Below are positions 33,816-42,542 of a stretch of 64,000 nt of DNA, in pieces. A program made the position numbers and the translations under genes. The stretch is taken from the NCBI GenBank assembly GCA_015065845.1, contig SVPQ01000004.1:62001-126000 (forward strand), read 5' to 3'. This DNA is from Oscillospiraceae bacterium. GTDB taxonomy: Bacteria; Bacillota; Clostridia; Oscillospirales; Acutalibacteraceae. Numbering within the stretch: the first letter of the stretch is position 1; each line of letters begins with the position of its first letter. The notes beneath the pieces were generated by a model that made no database searches, was not told the origin of the DNA, and saw nothing but the letters and a program-made list of their open reading frames with translations.

Positions 33816-35162
33816 TTAAAGTTTCTCGCCACATTCAAGGCAGAATTTTGCACCTGTCGGGATTTCTGCACCGCATTTTGCACATTTCATAATTAAAGAT
33901 GCACCACATTCCATACAGAACTTGCCTTTTGCAGTCTTTTTACCACACACAGGGCAAATCATTTCATTTTCAGCGAGATTTTCAACTTTAGTACCACATT
34001 CAAGGCAGAATTTTGCATTCTGAGGTAATGTATTACCACAGTTAGCACATTTAATATTACTTTGTTGTGGTGTTTCTTGAGTGCCACCTGCAAGACCGTT
34101 GAAAATACCACCTAACTGACCACTCATAGCATTAGCCGCCTGAAGACCTACACCTAAGCCTACAATGTCGCCCATCATACCGCCACCGGCACTTCCGCCT
34201 GAGCCCATATTACCAAGACCTTCTGCAAATGCTTTCTGAACATCTGCCTGTACATAGTCTTTTTCTGTAATACCTTTTGCAGCCATAATTTCTGCTTCTG
34301 CAAAACCTGCCATTTTTGCAGCCTGTGCTTCCATTTGTGCTTTAATAAGTTCACGCTCTGCTTCGCGTTTTGCAATTTCTGTTTCGGTTGTCTGGCGTTC
34401 GAGTTCAATTTCTCTAGAAGCCTCAACCATTTTTTTCTGGAATGAAATTGTATGTAATTCGCGGATTTTCTTGAAGTTAGGGTCGTTTTCAGGTAAAACA
34501 ACCGTTGTTACATAAAACTGTGGAATTGTTAAACCATATTCTTCAAAACCAGGAATAAGTTTCTCACAAAGAGCACCTGAAAGTTCTTCAAGTCGTTCAT
34601 CTATTTCAAGAATATCTATTTCACTTTGTTTTAAAGCAGAAGCAAGATTTGTTTTAACAGCTGTTGAAATAAGTGGTTTAAAAGAATCAGTAAGACTTTT
34701 TGTAAAGCCTTCTCTGTTTGCTTCCCACGCGATACCCTTCATAGTACCAACTAATTTTAAAAGAAGTTTGCGGGAATCACTTACCTTAAGATTCATTTCA
34801 CCACAAGCACCAATTTCAAGTGGCACACCTGTAAGTGGGTCAATAAAACGAACTTTACTGTCAGTACCCCATTTAAGAGCCATTTGTACCGTTTTATTTA
34901 TAAAGTAAACTTCGCAATGGAATGGTGATTTGTCACCTGTTGCTTTGTTAAGCGCTTTACCTAAAACAGGAATATTTTGTGTTTCGAGAGTATGACGACC
35001 AGGACCAAACAAATCGAGTGCCTGACCATTCATAAAGAATATTGCTTCCTGACTTTCGTGAACTACGAGCTGACTCATATAGTTAAAGTCCTCAGCCGGA
35101 TGCTTCCATATAAATGTACTGTTATCTCCCTCATATTTAATGATATCTACTATTTTTGACAT
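33816..35162 (-). CDS. SPFH/band 7 protein with three C-terminal zinc ribbons (YdjI/COG4260 type)
   Basis: This protein has 448 residues from ATG 35162 (MSKIVDIIKY), which follows GGAGG; the in-frame start at 35177 has no ribosome site. The SPFH domain spans about 20-290 (QALDLFGPGRHTLETQNIP, LPENDPNFKKIRELHTISFQ), ending in a charged helix of ERELIKAQMEAQAAKMAGF type. A glycine-rich segment follows (about 315-360). Three zinc ribbons end the protein, each with paired CxxC (CANCG/CLECG, CPVCG/CMECG, CAKCG/CLECG). SPFH proteins build ring-shaped membrane scaffolds. B. subtilis YdjI, which works with a PspA paralogue under membrane stress, has the same architecture. Confidence 0.87.
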   Translation of the reverse strand: MSKIVDIIKYEGDNSTFIWKHPAEDFNYMSQLVVHESQEAIFFMNGQALDLFGPGRHTLETQNIPVLGKALNKATGDKSPFHCEVYFINKTVQMALKWGTDSKVRFIDPLTGVPLEIGACGEMNLKVSDSRKLLLKLVGTMKGIAWEANREGFTKSLTDSFKPLISTAVKTNLASALKQSEIDILEIDERLEELSGALCEKLIPGFEEYGLTIPQFYVTTVVLPENDPNFKKIRELHTISFQKKMVEASREIELERQTTETEIAKREAERELIKAQMEAQAAKMAGFAEAEIMAAKGITEKDYVQADVQKAFAEGLGNMGSGGSAGGGMMGDIVGLGVGLQAANAMSGQLGGIFNGLAGGTQETPQQSNIKCANCGNTLPQNAKFCLECGTKVENLAENEMICPVCGKKTAKGKFCMECGASLIMKCAKCGAEIPTGAKFCLECGEKL

Positions 35163-35200
35163 ATAAAAAACCTCCAATTTTTATTTTGAGTTTTATTATT

Positions 35201-36931
35201 TTAAATTTTCAAATAATCTCTTGGCAAACCACAGTTTACACATTTTTTATTAAAAAAGCCTTTGAACTCACCACCACAATGTTGGCAAAGACCTTTTGCC
35301 CGATATTCCTGTTGTTTGTGCAGTTTTGCTTTCATTTCTGTTATTTTTCGTTCTTGTTCTTTTTTCTTCTCACTTTCTTTCAACCTAAGTTCTTCAATTC
35401 GTTTTTTGCAAAATTCCAATTGTTCGTCTGCATCTTTCCAACCTTGAATTCCTTCGAGCATTTCTATAGCAGTTTTAACACTTTCGATGCTATCTTGTTT
35501 AATTCTTTGTTTTGCTTCCAGAAGAGTTGCATTTTTACTTGCAACCTCTGCTTTTTCAAAACAATCTTCCGCTAAATCTCTTGCGTCATTAAAATCTTTA
35601 ATTTCTAAAAACAAATAACCCGCCGCTTCGAGTGTTTTTGCATTCAAATCATTTGCCATCATAGAAACTGCTTTTTCATAAATATCTCTTTTACGATTTT
35701 CTTCGTTTCGCCTTATAATAATATCATTTTGCTCTTTTATATACTCTTTTAACTTTGTATCTGCAAAACGCAAAATTTTACTGTAATTATCATTATCATC
35801 AAAAGGAGTGTAAAAATCCTTTAAATTTTCGGGTTTTGAAACTTCAAGGTCAACAAGAAGTTTTCCTAAATATGCTCTGGCATTTTTGGGGTCTTTATTA
35901 AGTACAAGTTCAAAAAAGTCATCACCCTTTTGCCATTTTTCATCTTCAAGAAATAGAAAACCACGCTCTAAAAGTGGAGCAACATCAGAAGTTTCGCTAT
36001 TTAAAACAATTGTTTCAGTTGCAGTTTTAACATTCAGTTTACCTACAACTCTTTCAATATTATCTAAGAGGTCGCCAAAAAATGTTACTTCGCCCATATC
36101 GAGAGCCTGCATATTTCTGAACTCTTTTGGTATATCGTAAGCGTCCATACTTTTGAAGCAAGGAATTAAAACTTTTGAAGAGTCATCGCCCATCATAGAA
36201 ATAAAGCGACTCCACTCATTTTTAACCCAGACTGCATCATAATACTCGAACTTTGTACCAATAGCGAGCATAATTTTAGCACTTGAAAGTGCTGAATAAA
36301 TGTATGGTTCGTAATCTGCACCCGCAACCTCACGAAGTGAGTCTCTTGCAAAAAATACACGGTAACCGTCTTTAATAAGTTTGGTGTAAATATCTTGTGC
36401 AATAAGACTGTCTTTTGTACGAACACCCGTTATATCGTCAGTTTCCTTATAACAAATAAAAATATCGTAAGGTGCTTCATTATGAGCAATTTTTAAAATT
36501 TTCTTTTGAATTTTATCTATAACTTTTGCTTCGCTACGATAAACACTTTTAGCAGAAATATCAGCATATTCACACGCTTGCTCAAAATCATCGTCATCCA
36601 TAACAGATATAGGTAGAGTACGGTGACAAGTTGGAATTCTGCTACCGTCTCTATCTTCAACATATTCTATACCATATTTACAAAGCACAAGCCCCCAATA
36701 CGCTTCAGCCTCATCACGAAACTCTGCAATAATGCTTTCATAAATACCGGCAGCCTTGTCAAATTCACTTTTAAGGCGAAGATTATTAGCACGGGTGAAA
36801 AGCGCTAATTTCTTTTCACTATCTAATTTAGGCAGAGTCTGTTTAGTACCACAGTATTCACATGTGGCAACAGTCTGATTATCTTGAATCTCCAGTGCAC
36901 CACCGCACATTTTACATTTAAAAACTGACAT
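35201..36931 (-). CDS. Zinc-ribbon/TIR-domain protein with C-terminal zinc ribbon (TIR paralogue 2)
   Basis: This 576-residue paralogue of the TIR protein at 31093-32991 shares its first 300 residues closely. It has an N-terminal zinc ribbon (FKCKMCGG with CEYCG, 5-28), a TPR-like region (about 42-145), and a TIR domain (about 152-290; YDIFICYKE, FFARDSLREVAG, and Glu208 in ADYEPYIYSALSSAKIML). TPR-like helices follow (SEFDKAAGIYESIIAEF before the TIR, FLFLEDEKWQKGDDFFELVL after). A charged coiled coil (about 490-545) and a second zinc ribbon (CQHCGG with CVNCG) replace the membrane helices of paralogue 1. The ATG follows AAGGGG. It is the first gene of the four-gene operon. TIR catalysis or signalling is inferred from the motif only. 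Confidence 0.85.
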   Translation of the reverse strand: MSVFKCKMCGGALEIQDNQTVATCEYCGTKQTLPKLDSEKKLALFTRANNLRLKSEFDKAAGIYESIIAEFRDEAEAYWGLVLCKYGIEYVEDRDGSRIPTCHRTLPISVMDDDDFEQACEYADISAKSVYRSEAKVIDKIQKKILKIAHNEAPYDIFICYKETDDITGVRTKDSLIAQDIYTKLIKDGYRVFFARDSLREVAGADYEPYIYSALSSAKIMLAIGTKFEYYDAVWVKNEWSRFISMMGDDSSKVLIPCFKSMDAYDIPKEFRNMQALDMGEVTFFGDLLDNIERVVGKLNVKTATETIVLNSETSDVAPLLERGFLFLEDEKWQKGDDFFELVLNKDPKNARAYLGKLLVDLEVSKPENLKDFYTPFDDNDNYSKILRFADTKLKEYIKEQNDIIIRRNEENRKRDIYEKAVSMMANDLNAKTLEAAGYLFLEIKDFNDARDLAEDCFEKAEVASKNATLLEAKQRIKQDSIESVKTAIEMLEGIQGWKDADEQLEFCKKRIEELRLKESEKKKEQERKITEMKAKLHKQQEYRAKGLCQHCGGEFKGFFNKKCVNCGLPRDYLKI

Positions 36932-36949
36932 AATTTCCCCTTATAACAT

Positions 36950-36972
36950 ATAATTATACATTATATAATTAT
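36950..36972. promoter_or_regulatory. AT-rich inverted repeat and possible promoter region before the TIR/SPFH operon
   Basis: A perfect 9-bp inverted repeat (36950-36958 and 36964-36972, 5-bp centre) lies 19 bp before the TIR gene 2 start. It overlaps TATAAT-like -10 hexamers on the minus strand, with a weak TATACA -35 17 bp upstream of one of them. It could be an operator, but its pure A/T composition makes chance possible. Confidence 0.32.
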
Positions 36973-37038
36973 GAACTTTTTTTGTATATATTTCTATTCG
37001 CAAATAATACAAAATTCGACAAAGATTTTTGGCATAAA

Positions 37039-37163
37039 ATCAGGTATTAGGTATTAGGTTTTAGGTGTTAGGTGTTAGGAAAATTTAAAAGTTCTATCAT
37101 TTTCAGTTCACGAAAATGATAGAACTTTATTCTGACAACTAATAACTAAAACCTAACACCTGA
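37039..37163. repeat. Compound repeat: TTAGGTGTTAGG tracts flanking a 17-bp perfect hairpin
   Basis: The left part (37041-37079) is a run of TTAGGTNT-type units. The centre is a perfect 17-bp stem with 7-nt loop (37088-37104 and 37112-37128). The right part (37139-37163) repeats the tract in inverted orientation up to the stop codon of the M18 aminopeptidase gene. The stem sequence AAAGTTCTATCATTT recurs at 46581-46632, and the TTAGGTTTTAGG tract recurs at 50451-50470. On the minus strand the stem ends in TTTT, so it may terminate the aminopeptidase transcript. Confidence 0.78.
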
Positions 37164-38561
37164 TCACTGCTTAAAGAACTCACAGAATGCTCTATAAGCC
37201 ATATAAACGTCGAGTTTTGAAACTACTTCATAAGGTGCGTGCATTGAGAGAACAGGAACACCTAAGTCAACTACATCAACATCGAGTGAAGCAACATATT
37301 TTGCAACTGTTCCGCCACCGCCTGCGTCAACTTTACCGAGTTCACCAATTTGCCATACGACACCTGCTTTGTCTAAGATAGCACGGATTTTACCCATATA
37401 TTCAGCGGAAGCATCACTTGTACCGGATTTACCACGGGCACCTGTGTATTTCGTGATAACAACACCTTTGTTGATTTCTGAACAGTTATTCTTTTCAAAT
37501 ACATCACAGAAAGTCGGGTCAAGTGCAGAATTAACATCAGCAGAAAGACATTCACTTTTTGCTAAAATGTCATAGCCTTGTACACCCTCAATTTCACCTA
37601 ATTTATAAATAAAGTTTTCAAGGTAATCTGAATTAAGACCTGTGTTACCATCTGAGCCTGTTTCTTCTTTATCTGCAAGGACTGTAACTGTTGTATAGTT
37701 TGGTTTTTCTACCGCTAATGAAGCCATTACTGCAGGGTAAGCACATACTCTGTCATCGTGACCATAAGAACCAATTAAACTTCTGTCAAAACCAATATCT
37801 GACGCTTTAAATGCCGGTACTGCTTCAAGTTCTGCACTTAAAAAGTCCGCTTCAACAATACCGTATTTTTCATTTATAAGTTTCATAATATTAAGCTTTA
37901 CAAGTTCACTGCCTTCGCCATCTTTAAAAGGACGACTACCAACTAAAATATTTAACTCCTCGCCTCTTATACCGTCTGACAATGTTCTTTTGCCTTGCTC
38001 TGCACCTAAATGTGGCAAAATATCTGTAATAACAAATTTAGGTTCATTATCTTCTTCACCAAGGTTTATTTCAACAACAGTACCGTCTTTTTTAACAACT
38101 ACACCGTGAAGCGCAAGTGGAATTGTAACCCATTGGTATTTTTTAATACCGCCATAATAGTGAGTTTTGAAAAGTGCCAATTCATCTTTTTCATAAAGTG
38201 GGTTAGGTTTTAAGTCAAGACGAGGTGAATCAATGTGTGCGGCAGAGATTTTAACGCCTTCTTTTAACGACTTTTTACCCATTACTGTAAGAATAATTGA
38301 TTTATTACGGTTTACATAATAAAACTTATCCCCTGCTTTATATTTTTTAGTTTCGTCATATTTTTTATAACCATTCTTTTCTGCAATTGCTACAACAGAT
38401 TTTACTGCTTCTCTTTCTGTTTTTGAAGAATCAAGGAACTTTTTGTAATCTTCACAGAATTTGTCTGCCTTTTTAATTTCAGTTTCTTTTAAAACTTCAC
38501 CGGCATTTTCTGATTTGTAGAATAAATTCTTTTTTAATTCGTCCATCTTTTTATTTGCCAT
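37164..38561 (-). CDS. M18-family aminopeptidase (aspartyl aminopeptidase type)
   Basis: This 465-residue cytoplasmic zinc peptidase removes N-terminal residues, preferably acidic ones in studied relatives, from peptides. Family motifs are SAAHIDSPRLDLKPNPLYE (first metal His and Asp), YYGGIKKYQWVTIPLALHG, GYGHDDRV-type SYGHDDRVCAYPA (metal Asp), ADKEETGSDGNTG (catalytic Glu pair) and PVLSMHAPYE (last metal His). The ATG follows AAGAGGTG, 12 bp after the Sua5-CoaE fusion stop, and the gene is last in the prfA operon. The stop codon abuts a repeat tract. Confidence 0.92.
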   Translation of the reverse strand: MANKKMDELKKNLFYKSENAGEVLKETEIKKADKFCEDYKKFLDSSKTEREAVKSVVAIAEKNGYKKYDETKKYKAGDKFYYVNRNKSIILTVMGKKSLKEGVKISAAHIDSPRLDLKPNPLYEKDELALFKTHYYGGIKKYQWVTIPLALHGVVVKKDGTVVEINLGEEDNEPKFVITDILPHLGAEQGKRTLSDGIRGEELNILVGSRPFKDGEGSELVKLNIMKLINEKYGIVEADFLSAELEAVPAFKASDIGFDRSLIGSYGHDDRVCAYPAVMASLAVEKPNYTTVTVLADKEETGSDGNTGLNSDYLENFIYKLGEIEGVQGYDILAKSECLSADVNSALDPTFCDVFEKNNCSEINKGVVITKYTGARGKSGTSDASAEYMGKIRAILDKAGVVWQIGELGKVDAGGGGTVAKYVASLDVDVVDLGVPVLSMHAPYEVVSKLDVYMAYRAFCEFFKQ

Positions 38562-38573
38562 TCTTTACACCTC

Positions 38574-40187
38574 TTAAAAAATATCGTTTATTAACTGAGC
38601 AATTTCATCCTCAAGTGAGAATGGCTCATAGTTTCTTATAATATAATCTGCCTTGTCATTATAAAAATTGTCATCTTTCTGACCATTTATTCTTATTATG
38701 GCATCTTTTTCAGAAATATTATCACGCTTTATAATGCGTTCTTTTCTTATTTCTTCAGGTGCAGTAACCACAATTAACTTGTCGCAAGTGTCAGCGTACC
38801 CTGATTCTATTATTGCCGCCGCATCAACAATTACTACATTGTGGGTTTTAAATGCTTCATTTGCTTCCGTTTGAATTTTCTCATTTATTGCAGGGTGCAT
38901 TATAGAATTTAAAAGTTTTGTATTTTCGGGTGAAATGAATGCTTTCTCGGCAAGTTTTTTTCTGTTTAAAACACCATTTTCAAAAATATCTTTACCGAAA
39001 CTTTCAGCAAGTTTATTTAAAAGCGGTGCATTATCAACTAAAACTTCACGAGCGACAATGTCACCGTCAATTATATAAGCACCTTTTTCTTTTAAATATT
39101 TTGAAACAGTAGATTTACCTGCACCTGTTTTACCTGTAAGACCTAAAAGTGTTTTTTTATTAAGGTTAATTACATTAAATGCCGCCGCTCTTAAAAGTCG
39201 GTTAAGAACTGCTAAATCATCCGTTGTTTCCTGAGGGCAACGCACAAAACATTGTTTTGCACCGATATTATCAAGTTCTCTGAGACAGTCAAAAAGATGA
39301 TTACTTAAAGAACGATAATCATTTTTATTACCATAAGTTATAAATTTAACCTGTAAATTTTCACCCTCACCATCAAAAACCATAGCATAAGTTTCGGGTG
39401 AATTATTTTTGTTTACATACTGGCAGAATGATTTGTAATCACCTTTTAATATAGTAACTTTAGCATTCGGAGAATAATGCTTGTATTTCATACCTGGTGA
39501 AGAAACTTTTTCACCCTCTTTGAGAGGGTTTAAAACTGCATCGTCAACTAAAACTTTATCACAAACACTTTCTAATTCTTTAAGTGTTACATTACCAGGT
39601 CTTAAAAGTTTTGGTGTTTCACCACAAAGTGTAATTACTGTTGACTCAACACCTTCTTCGCTTTCGCCACCATCTATTACAAGTGGAATTTTTCCGTTCA
39701 TATCAGAAAAAACGTGCTCTGCTTTTGTAGGACTTGGCTTACCTGAAATATTTGCAGATGGTGCTGCAATCGGCAAACCACTATATTTAATTAAATTTCT
39801 TGCTACTTTATGTGACGGACATCTTACTGCAACAGACTGGAGCCCAGCAGTTACACATTGGGGCACTTTTTCACTTTTGGGCAAAATCATAGTAAGTGGA
39901 CCCGGCCAGAATTTTTCTGCTAATTTCTTCGCAATTTCAGGCACTTCGCTTACTAAATCATATATTTCATCGAATTCTGAAATATGTACAATAAGCGGAT
40001 TATCCTGCGGTCTGCCTTTCGCTTCAAAGATTCGTTTAACAGAAAGTTCAGAAAGAGCATTACCCGCAAGACCGTAAACAGTTTCAGTAGGCATACCTAC
40101 TATATTATCACTTTTTAAAAGTTCGACTGCTTTTTCGTATTTTTCTGCACCATCATTTGCAGAAATTTTAATTATTTCTGTGTTCAA
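38574..40187 (-). CDS. Fusion protein: threonylcarbamoyl-AMP synthase (Sua5) plus dephospho-CoA kinase (CoaE)
   Basis: This 537-residue protein joins two enzymes in one frame. Residues 1-340 are a complete Sua5: YrdC domain (GMPTETVYGLAGNA, FEAKGRPQDNPLIVH, SVAVRCPSH, APSANISGKPSPT), the linker loop SPGMKYKHYSP (230-240) and the Sua5 C-terminal domain. It makes the threonylcarbamoyl adenylate for t6A37 of tRNAs. Residues 345-537 are a complete CoaE: P-loop GKTGAGKST (352-360), IIDGDIVAREV, a helical CoA lid (NSIMHPAINEKI), and RIIKRDNISEKDAIIRI. It catalyses the last step of CoA synthesis. The start is TTG after GAGGGG, overlapping none but only 2 bp from prfA. The two activities belong to unrelated pathways. 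Confidence 0.88.
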   Translation of the reverse strand: MNTEIIKISANDGAEKYEKAVELLKSDNIVGMPTETVYGLAGNALSELSVKRIFEAKGRPQDNPLIVHISEFDEIYDLVSEVPEIAKKLAEKFWPGPLTMILPKSEKVPQCVTAGLQSVAVRCPSHKVARNLIKYSGLPIAAPSANISGKPSPTKAEHVFSDMNGKIPLVIDGGESEEGVESTVITLCGETPKLLRPGNVTLKELESVCDKVLVDDAVLNPLKEGEKVSSPGMKYKHYSPNAKVTILKGDYKSFCQYVNKNNSPETYAMVFDGEGENLQVKFITYGNKNDYRSLSNHLFDCLRELDNIGAKQCFVRCPQETTDDLAVLNRLLRAAAFNVINLNKKTLLGLTGKTGAGKSTVSKYLKEKGAYIIDGDIVAREVLVDNAPLLNKLAESFGKDIFENGVLNRKKLAEKAFISPENTKLLNSIMHPAINEKIQTEANEAFKTHNVVIVDAAAIIESGYADTCDKLIVVTAPEEIRKERIIKRDNISEKDAIIRINGQKDDNFYNDKADYIIRNYEPFSLEDEIAQLINDIF

Positions 40188-40189
40188 AA

Positions 40190-41263
40190 TTACCCCTCGG
40201 ATGCTTGTAATTTTTTTGCTGTATCTGCAGTTACGAGTGCATCAACAAGTTCGTCAATGTCACCATTCATAATTGCTTCAATTTTATAAAGAGTAAGACC
40301 AATTCTGTGGTCAGAAACCCTGCCTTGTGGGAAGTTATAAGTTCTTATTCTTTCACTTCTGTCACCTGTACCAACCTGTGAACGACGTTCATCGGCAATT
40401 TCAGAGTCTTGTTTTTCGCGTTCTACTTCTAAAAGTCTTGAACGAAGAATTTTTAATGCTCTGTCTTTATTTTTATACTGACTTCTTTCATCCTGACACT
40501 CGACAACAGTACCAGTAGGAATATGAGTAACACGGATTGCAGATTCAGTTTTATTAACGTGCTGACCACCCGCACCACTTGCACGGAATGTATCTATCTG
40601 TAAATCACTCGGGTCGATTGCAATGTCTACTTCTTCTGCCTCAGGTAAAACTGCTACTGTAACAGTTGAAGTGTGAATTCTGCCACCTGATTCTGTTTCA
40701 GGTACACGCTGAACTCGGTGAACCCCGCTTTCAAATTTGAAACGCGAATAAGCACCCTCGCCCTCAATCATAAAACTGATTTCTTTAATGCCACCAAGTC
40801 CTGTTTCGTTTATATTCATAACATCGGTTTTCCAACCACGACTTTCAGCATACATTGAGTACATTCTGAAAAGCGAACCTGCAAAAAGTGCGGCTTCATC
40901 ACCACCTGCACCACCACGGATTTCTATAATAACATTTTTATAGTCATTCGGGTCTTTAGGTAAAAGAAGTGTTTTGAGTTCAGAATATAATTCTTCTTTC
41001 TTTTGCTTTGACTCTTTATATTCTTCTTCTAAAAGTTCCTTAAAATCTTTATCCTGAGTACCATCATTAAGAAGTGAAAATGCTTCTTTTTCTGTTTTGT
41101 CTGCTTCTTTATATGCTCTGAAACATTCAACAACAGGGGTAAGATTTTTAAGTTCTCTCATAAGTTCCTTATATTGAGTCTGGTCGCTAACAACCTCTGG
41201 TAAACAAATAAGTTCATTTACTTTTTCAAATCTTAATTCTACTTGTTCTAATTTATCAATCAT
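40190..41263 (-). CDS. prfA: Peptide chain release factor 1
   Basis: RF1 ends translation at UAA and UAG. The 357-residue protein has the stop-codon recognition PxT motif as PET (188-190) in [18 protein letters not shown], and the catalytic GGQ (232-234) in [14 protein letters not shown]. The N-terminal helical domain 1 and the [17 protein letters not shown] segment are normal. Its GGQ glutamine is the substrate of PrmC, encoded at 1162-2004. The start overlaps the DUF951 gene by 8 bp, and it continues into the Sua5-CoaE gene, a common RF1-Sua5 neighbourhood in Firmicutes. Confidence 0.96.
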   Translation of the reverse strand: MIDKLEQVELRFEKVNELICLPEVVSDQTQYKELMRELKNLTPVVECFRAYKEADKTEKEAFSLLNDGTQDKDFKELLEEEYKESKQKKEELYSELKTLLLPKDPNDYKNVIIEIRGGAGGDEAALFAGSLFRMYSMYAESRGWKTDVMNINETGLGGIKEISFMIEGEGAYSRFKFESGVHRVQRVPETESGGRIHTSTVTVAVLPEAEEVDIAIDPSDLQIDTFRASGAGGQHVNKTESAIRVTHIPTGTVVECQDERSQYKNKDRALKILRSRLLEVEREKQDSEIADERRSQVGTGDRSERIRTYNFPQGRVSDHRIGLTLYKIEAIMNGDIDELVDALVTADTAKKLQASEG

Positions 41264-41453
41264 TGTTTTCTTCTCTTATAACTTTCTTAATATTTTTTTC
41301 TGCTTTTACTCTGGGAATTAAAAATTCTCTGCCACATTTATCACAACGAAGACGAAAGTCGATACCAGAACGAAGAACTGTAAAAATCTTCTCACCACAA
41401 GGATGTGTTTTTTTCATTTCTAATTTATCACCGACACGAATATCCAAATTCAT
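41256..41453 (-). CDS. DUF951 small protein
   Basis: This 65-residue DUF951 protein starts at ATG 41453 ([20 protein letters not shown]), behind AAAGGCGG; the longer frame to 41477 has no ribosome site. The family pattern is clear: [20 protein letters not shown], then [16 protein letters not shown]. Three cysteines (one in HPCG and two in CDKC) suggest metal binding. The function of the family is unknown. It is first in the prfA operon, overlapping prfA by 8 bp, divergent from the S1-domain gene. Confidence 0.87.
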   Translation of the reverse strand: MNLDIRVGDKLEMKKTHPCGEKIFTVLRSGIDFRLRCDKCGREFLIPRVKAEKNIKKVIREENND

Positions 41454-41555
41454 TCCGCCTTTCAAATAAAAATGCAATAATTTGAAATATTATAACACAA
41501 TCAAACATAAAATTAAAGAGTAAACATTAAAATAAATGGAAACAGGTGATAATAA

Positions 41556-42476
41556 ATGTCGTTATATTTACCAGAAGGTTTTTTAATCAAGACAGAAGAA
41601 AATAAAAAGGCACTTTTCTCATTTGAAAATTTTAAAGAAGCGTATCAGAAAGGAGTACCAATTGAAGCAAGAGCATCATCTTGCGACAAAGAACATAATT
41701 TACATATTGATTTTGGTTTTATTGAAGGAATAATACCCCGTTCAGAATGTGCGGTAGGAATTGATGAGGGCACTACAAGGGATATTGCAATAATTGCAAG
41801 AGTAAATAAACCAGTTAAATTTATAATAACAGATATTAAAGAAATTAACGGAAAACTGACTGCACTTTTAAGCAGAAAAATATTACAAAACAGATTTTAT
41901 CAACTCAGACTTCCTGAGTTCAGGGTTGGTGATATTATAAGTGCATCTGTTACACACCTTGAAAACTTCGGTGTATTCTGTGATATTGGTTGCGGTATAA
42001 ATGCACTTTTACCTATTGATAATATTTCTGTTTCGCGAATTCCGCATCCTAATGTAAGATTTTCTGTTGGTGATGAAATCAAGGTTATAATTAAAGATAT
42101 TGACGAGGATAATCGCATTACTCTTTCTCACAAGGAACTTTTAGGCACATGGGAAGAAAATGCACAAAGTTTTTCAGTTGGTGAAACTGTCAGCGGAATT
42201 ATAAGAAGTGTTGAAAATTATGGGATTTTCATTGAACTAGCACCAAATCTCGCTGGTCTTGCAGAGTACACATCTAATGTAGAAGTTGGTCAACAAGCGA
42301 GTGTATATATTAAAAGCATTATTCCTGAAAAAATGAAGTTCAAACTGATTATTGTCGAAGCATTTAATGCAGATTACCCGACACCAGAACCTGACTATTT
42401 TTACATTGGCGAGCATATTGATTATTTTAAATATTCACCCGATTGTTCTGACAGAATTATTGAAACAATTTTTTAA
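41556..42476 (+). CDS. S1 RNA-binding domain protein (three S1 repeats)
   Basis: This 306-residue RNA-binding protein is built from S1 (OB-fold) repeats. The first is degenerate (about 28-105, DFGFIEGIIPRSECAV). The second is typical (about 125-200, VTHLENFGVFCDIGCGINAL then RITLSHKELLGTWEENA). The third (about 205-280) shows IIRSVENYGIFIELAPNLAG. It resembles the short RpsA-like S1 proteins of Clostridia rather than ribosomal protein S1 of Proteobacteria, which has six repeats. It may bind mRNA in translation. The ATG follows AACAGGTG. A convincing promoter was not found between it and the divergent DUF951 gene. Confidence 0.83.
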   Translation: MSLYLPEGFLIKTEENKKALFSFENFKEAYQKGVPIEARASSCDKEHNLHIDFGFIEGIIPRSECAVGIDEGTTRDIAIIARVNKPVKFIITDIKEINGKLTALLSRKILQNRFYQLRLPEFRVGDIISASVTHLENFGVFCDIGCGINALLPIDNISVSRIPHPNVRFSVGDEIKVIIKDIDEDNRITLSHKELLGTWEENAQSFSVGETVSGIIRSVENYGIFIELAPNLAGLAEYTSNVEVGQQASVYIKSIIPEKMKFKLIIVEAFNADYPTPEPDYFYIGEHIDYFKYSPDCSDRIIETIF

Positions 42477-42483
42477 CTTTGTA

Positions 42484-42512
42484 TTGTAAATAAATTCGCT
42501 GTATTGTATAAT
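42484..42512 (+). promoter_or_regulatory. Sigma-A-type promoter for the aldo/keto reductase-GH36-esterase operon
   Basis: TTGTAA (42484-42489) and TATAAT (42507-42512) are separated by 17 bp and lie 30 bp before the ATG at 42543. Confidence 0.75.
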
Positions 42513-42542
42513 AAAATTATTCTTTTCAAAGGAGTAGTTTTT

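Noticed and set aside
39481-40077. 198-residue open frame on the plus strand
   Set aside because: It is antisense to the Sua5 domain, has no ribosome site and no recognisable domain; codon structure belongs to the minus strand.
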